NCBI RefSeq assembly: GCF_002895435.1
Contig: NZ_POYJ01000004.1
Coordinates: 248,001-312,000 of the forward strand
Source of the DNA: Aquimarina sediminis
GTDB lineage: Bacteria > Bacteroidota > Bacteroidia > Flavobacteriales > Flavobacteriaceae
DNA: 64,000 bases
Direction: 5' to 3'
Numbering within the stretch: position 1 is the first letter of the stretch; every line of letters starts with the position of its first letter. Made by a program: the position numbers and the translations under genes. Below, piece by piece: positions 62,286-64,000 of the stretch. Under the pieces are notes generated by a model. That model made no database searches. It was given only the letters and a program-made list of their open reading frames with translations, and was not told where the DNA came from.

Positions 62286-63407
62286 TCAGTTTTTAAACTC
62301 TTTTATATCTTCTAAAGCACTGATAAGCATATTTACATGATTAAGGGTACAACTTTCTCCCATAATTCCTATTCGCCAGATTTTACCGGCAAATGCACCT
62401 AAACCTCCTCCTACTTCAATATTATAATCATGTAAAAGTTTAGAACGTACTAATGCTTCATCATTACCTTCTGGCAAAAAAACCGAATTCAGGTTAGGCA
62501 ACCTATACTTTTCATCTACCAGATAGTTAAACCCTAGCATTTCTAGCTTTGTTTTTAAAACTTGATGTACCTCCTTATGCCTTCTCCATCTATCCTCTAA
62601 TCCTTCTTCGAGAACAATTCTTAAAGATTCTCTTAAAGCATACATAGAAGACACCGGCGCGGTATGATGATAAGCGCGTTTTGCTCCTCCCCAATAGTTT
62701 TTTACCAAACTAAGATCTAGAAACCAACTTTGTACTTTGGTTTTACGATTTTCCAGTACTTTTACGGCTCTATCAGAGAAACTAACTGGCGATAAACCGG
62801 GAGGCGCGCTTAAGCATTTTTGAGTACCTGTATATATTGCATCAATATCCCAATCATCAACTTTAAGTTCTAGACCACAATATGATGTTACTGCGTCTAC
62901 CATTAGCAGACTACCTGCATTATGTACTATATCGCTAATCTCTTTGATTGGCTGTAACGCTCCTGTAGAGGTTTCTGCGTGTACTAAGGCAACTAGTTTA
63001 GGTTTAGGGCAGTGGTCTAGAGCCTTTTTGATATCTTTTGGTGAAATCACTGTACCCCAATCCACTTCAACCTTATGTACAATTGCGCCACAACGCTCAG
63101 CGATATCTACCATTCTACCTCCAAAAACGCCATTAATACATATGATAACTTCATCTCCTGGTTCTAGAAGATTTACTAAACAAGTCTCCATACCTGCACT
63201 ACCAGGAGCAGATACTACAAAGGTTAAGTGATTTTTAGTAAGAAATGTTTTTTGCACCATTGATTTTACCCCATCCATTATAGTGACAAATTCTGGATCC
63301 AAATGACCAATCAAAGGAGTTGACATTGCTTTTAGTACTCTAGGGTGCGCATCAGAGGGACCTGGTCCCATTAAGACCCTGTTCCTGATATTAAGTTCAT
63401 TATACAT
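62286..63407 (-). CDS. alanine-glyoxylate/serine-pyruvate-type class V aminotransferase
   Basis: A 373-residue fold-type-I PLP enzyme of class V. The lysine is Lys197 in YTGTQKCLSAPPGLSPVSF, the aspartate lies in LLMVDAVTSYCG, and the substrate region shows MGPGPSDAHPRVLKAM and VHAETSTGALQPI. Members use alanine or serine with glyoxylate or pyruvate. It is the only gene on its local transcript, with a terminator downstream. Confidence 0.92.
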   Translation of the reverse strand: MYNELNIRNRVLMGPGPSDAHPRVLKAMSTPLIGHLDPEFVTIMDGVKSMVQKTFLTKNHLTFVVSAPGSAGMETCLVNLLEPGDEVIICINGVFGGRMVDIAERCGAIVHKVEVDWGTVISPKDIKKALDHCPKPKLVALVHAETSTGALQPIKEISDIVHNAGSLLMVDAVTSYCGLELKVDDWDIDAIYTGTQKCLSAPPGLSPVSFSDRAVKVLENRKTKVQSWFLDLSLVKNYWGGAKRAYHHTAPVSSMYALRESLRIVLEEGLEDRWRRHKEVHQVLKTKLEMLGFNYLVDEKYRLPNLNSVFLPEGNDEALVRSKLLHDYNIEVGGGLGAFAGKIWRIGIMGESCTLNHVNMLISALEDIKEFKN

Positions 63408-63610
63408 CGTTTCTGATTTTGCTATTTACTATAACGTTTTCGTAAATACAATTATATAAAAACATATAAAGTTAGATAATTCTATAGATTCCTATTTAAT
63501 GCGTATGTGAGATTTTGATAATTACTTATTATCAAGATATAATATCGAATAGAAATTATCATATTCTAAAAAAGACAATGTGATTTTTATCAAAAAAATA
63601 TGGAAATACT

Positions 63611-63641
63611 AAACCCCATCAATACCTAATTGATGGGGTTT
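63611..63641 (-). terminator. hairpin after the partial gene at the window end
   Basis: AAACCCCATCAA (63611-63622) pairs with TTGATGGGGTTT (63630-63641), 12 bp with a 7-nt loop. On the minus strand only three T follow directly, so termination is likely but the tail is short. Confidence 0.75.
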
Positions 63642-63659
63642 ATATCAAATATAAATCTA

Positions 63660-63998
63660 TTATAAAGTTGTACTTTTTTCTATCTTAGGTTTATTAAATA
63701 AAGAGGAAGAAGGTTTTTGTTTATTTGCTATAGCGTTTACAAAATTAACTTCACTTTTAACTTCTCCTACTATTCCATCTTTATACACTCTCCATTTAAG
63801 CGTTTTAGGAAGTAACAACCCTTCTACATCATTCCAGTCAGTATATTCTACTAAACTTATCTTTTGGCTTTCTTCTTTACTAAAAAAGGTTACTGTATAT
63901 CCCAAAAATTTCATCTTTTGAGATTCTTTATCATAATAAATAAAATAATTATCCTTTGGTGAGTCTCCTATATCCTCTCCATAGGATATTTTATAACC
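63660..63998 (-). CDS. partial gene, DUF6503-like protein (C-terminal part)
   Basis: The frame is open to the window edge; the first internal ATG is at 63914, but the residues before it (GYKISYGEDIGDSPKDNYFIYYDKES) continue the same fold, so the real start lies outside. The visible 113 residues contain a pattern YYDKESQKMKFLGYTV, ISLVEYTDWNDVEGLLLPKTLKWR and a lysine-rich tail. It resembles the DUF6503 family of Bacteroidota lipoproteins, based on memory of its look; the domain call is moderate. Confidence 0.6.
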   Translation of the reverse strand, partial: GYKISYGEDIGDSPKDNYFIYYDKESQKMKFLGYTVTFFSKEESQKISLVEYTDWNDVEGLLLPKTLKWRVYKDGIVGEVKSEVNFVNAIANKQKPSSSLFNKPKIEKSTTL

Positions 63999-64000
63999 AG

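Noticed and set aside
1-64000. tRNA, rRNA, CRISPR arrays, transposases and prophage genes
   Set aside because: None was seen on reading the sequence. I cannot exclude small RNAs without a covariance model search.

Overview
The window looks like chromosomal DNA from a marine-type member of the Flavobacteriaceae (Bacteroidota); Aquimarina or a close relative is my guess, from memory of protein style only. Supporting signs are strong AT richness by eye, start codons with no Shine-Dalgarno sequence, promoters of the Bacteroidota type (TTG-N19-TAnnTTTG), a SusC/SusD pair, an ECF sigma/FecR/TonB-receptor module, many lipoproteins, and the gliding-motility gene gldI. I saw no rRNA, tRNA, CRISPR array, transposase or phage gene.

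Layout. 0.1-1.4 kb: an outer-membrane barrel gene broken by an in-frame stop. 1.5-8 kb: a housekeeping run parA-parB-DUF5683-dapB-lepB-WbqC-DUF6122, then a lipoprotein. 8.1-13 kb (minus): a small membrane protein, mutL, two rhomboid proteases and an EEP-family hydrolase in one tight operon. 13.1-15 kb (minus): DinB, ribH and a TPR membrane protein. 15.1-16.9 kb: recF, a lipoprotein and a DciA-like DUF721 gene. 16.9-30.3 kb: an accessory block with two modular cysteine-rich lipoproteins, SusC/SusD, an ECF sigma factor, FecR, an STN-domain TonB receptor and a C1 peptidase. 30.4-33.8 kb: ndk, nrnA, gldI and a cyclophilin-FKBP fusion. 33.9-37.3 kb (minus): a HupE/UreJ-type membrane cluster, a barrel protein and a membrane LytTR regulator. 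37.5-43.5 kb (minus): an accessory cluster with an ABC pair, a YtrA-type GntR regulator and several membrane proteins. 43.8-49.2 kb (minus): an aminotransferase, small enzymes, an AraC regulator and pepD. 49.4-54.9 kb: DUF3810 and two amidohydrolase-like secreted proteins. 55-62 kb: a DUF3526 ABC exporter set with two unknown cytosolic proteins, then two lipoproteins. The end carries a class V aminotransferase and a partial gene.

The most interesting finding is a putative surface-signalling regulon. A bipartite sequence, GGTAGGGTA(A/T)-N13-CGTT, occurs three times with an identical 13-nt spacer, each time in the sense orientation upstream of a start codon: ahead of fecR, and ahead of each of the two lipoproteins that share a repeated ~85-90-residue four-cysteine module (six copies in total). 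This looks like the promoter of the local ECF sigma factor, which itself has a housekeeping-type promoter. It would tie fecR, the STN-TonB receptor and the two lipoproteins into one circuit. The divergent SusC/SusD genes lack this motif. The whole block appears to sit between recF/dciA and ndk/nrnA/gldI, which I recall as neighbours in other flavobacteria.

A second unusual feature is a nearly identical 20-nt leader placed just before three successive, unrelated start codons at 39.5-40.9 kb.
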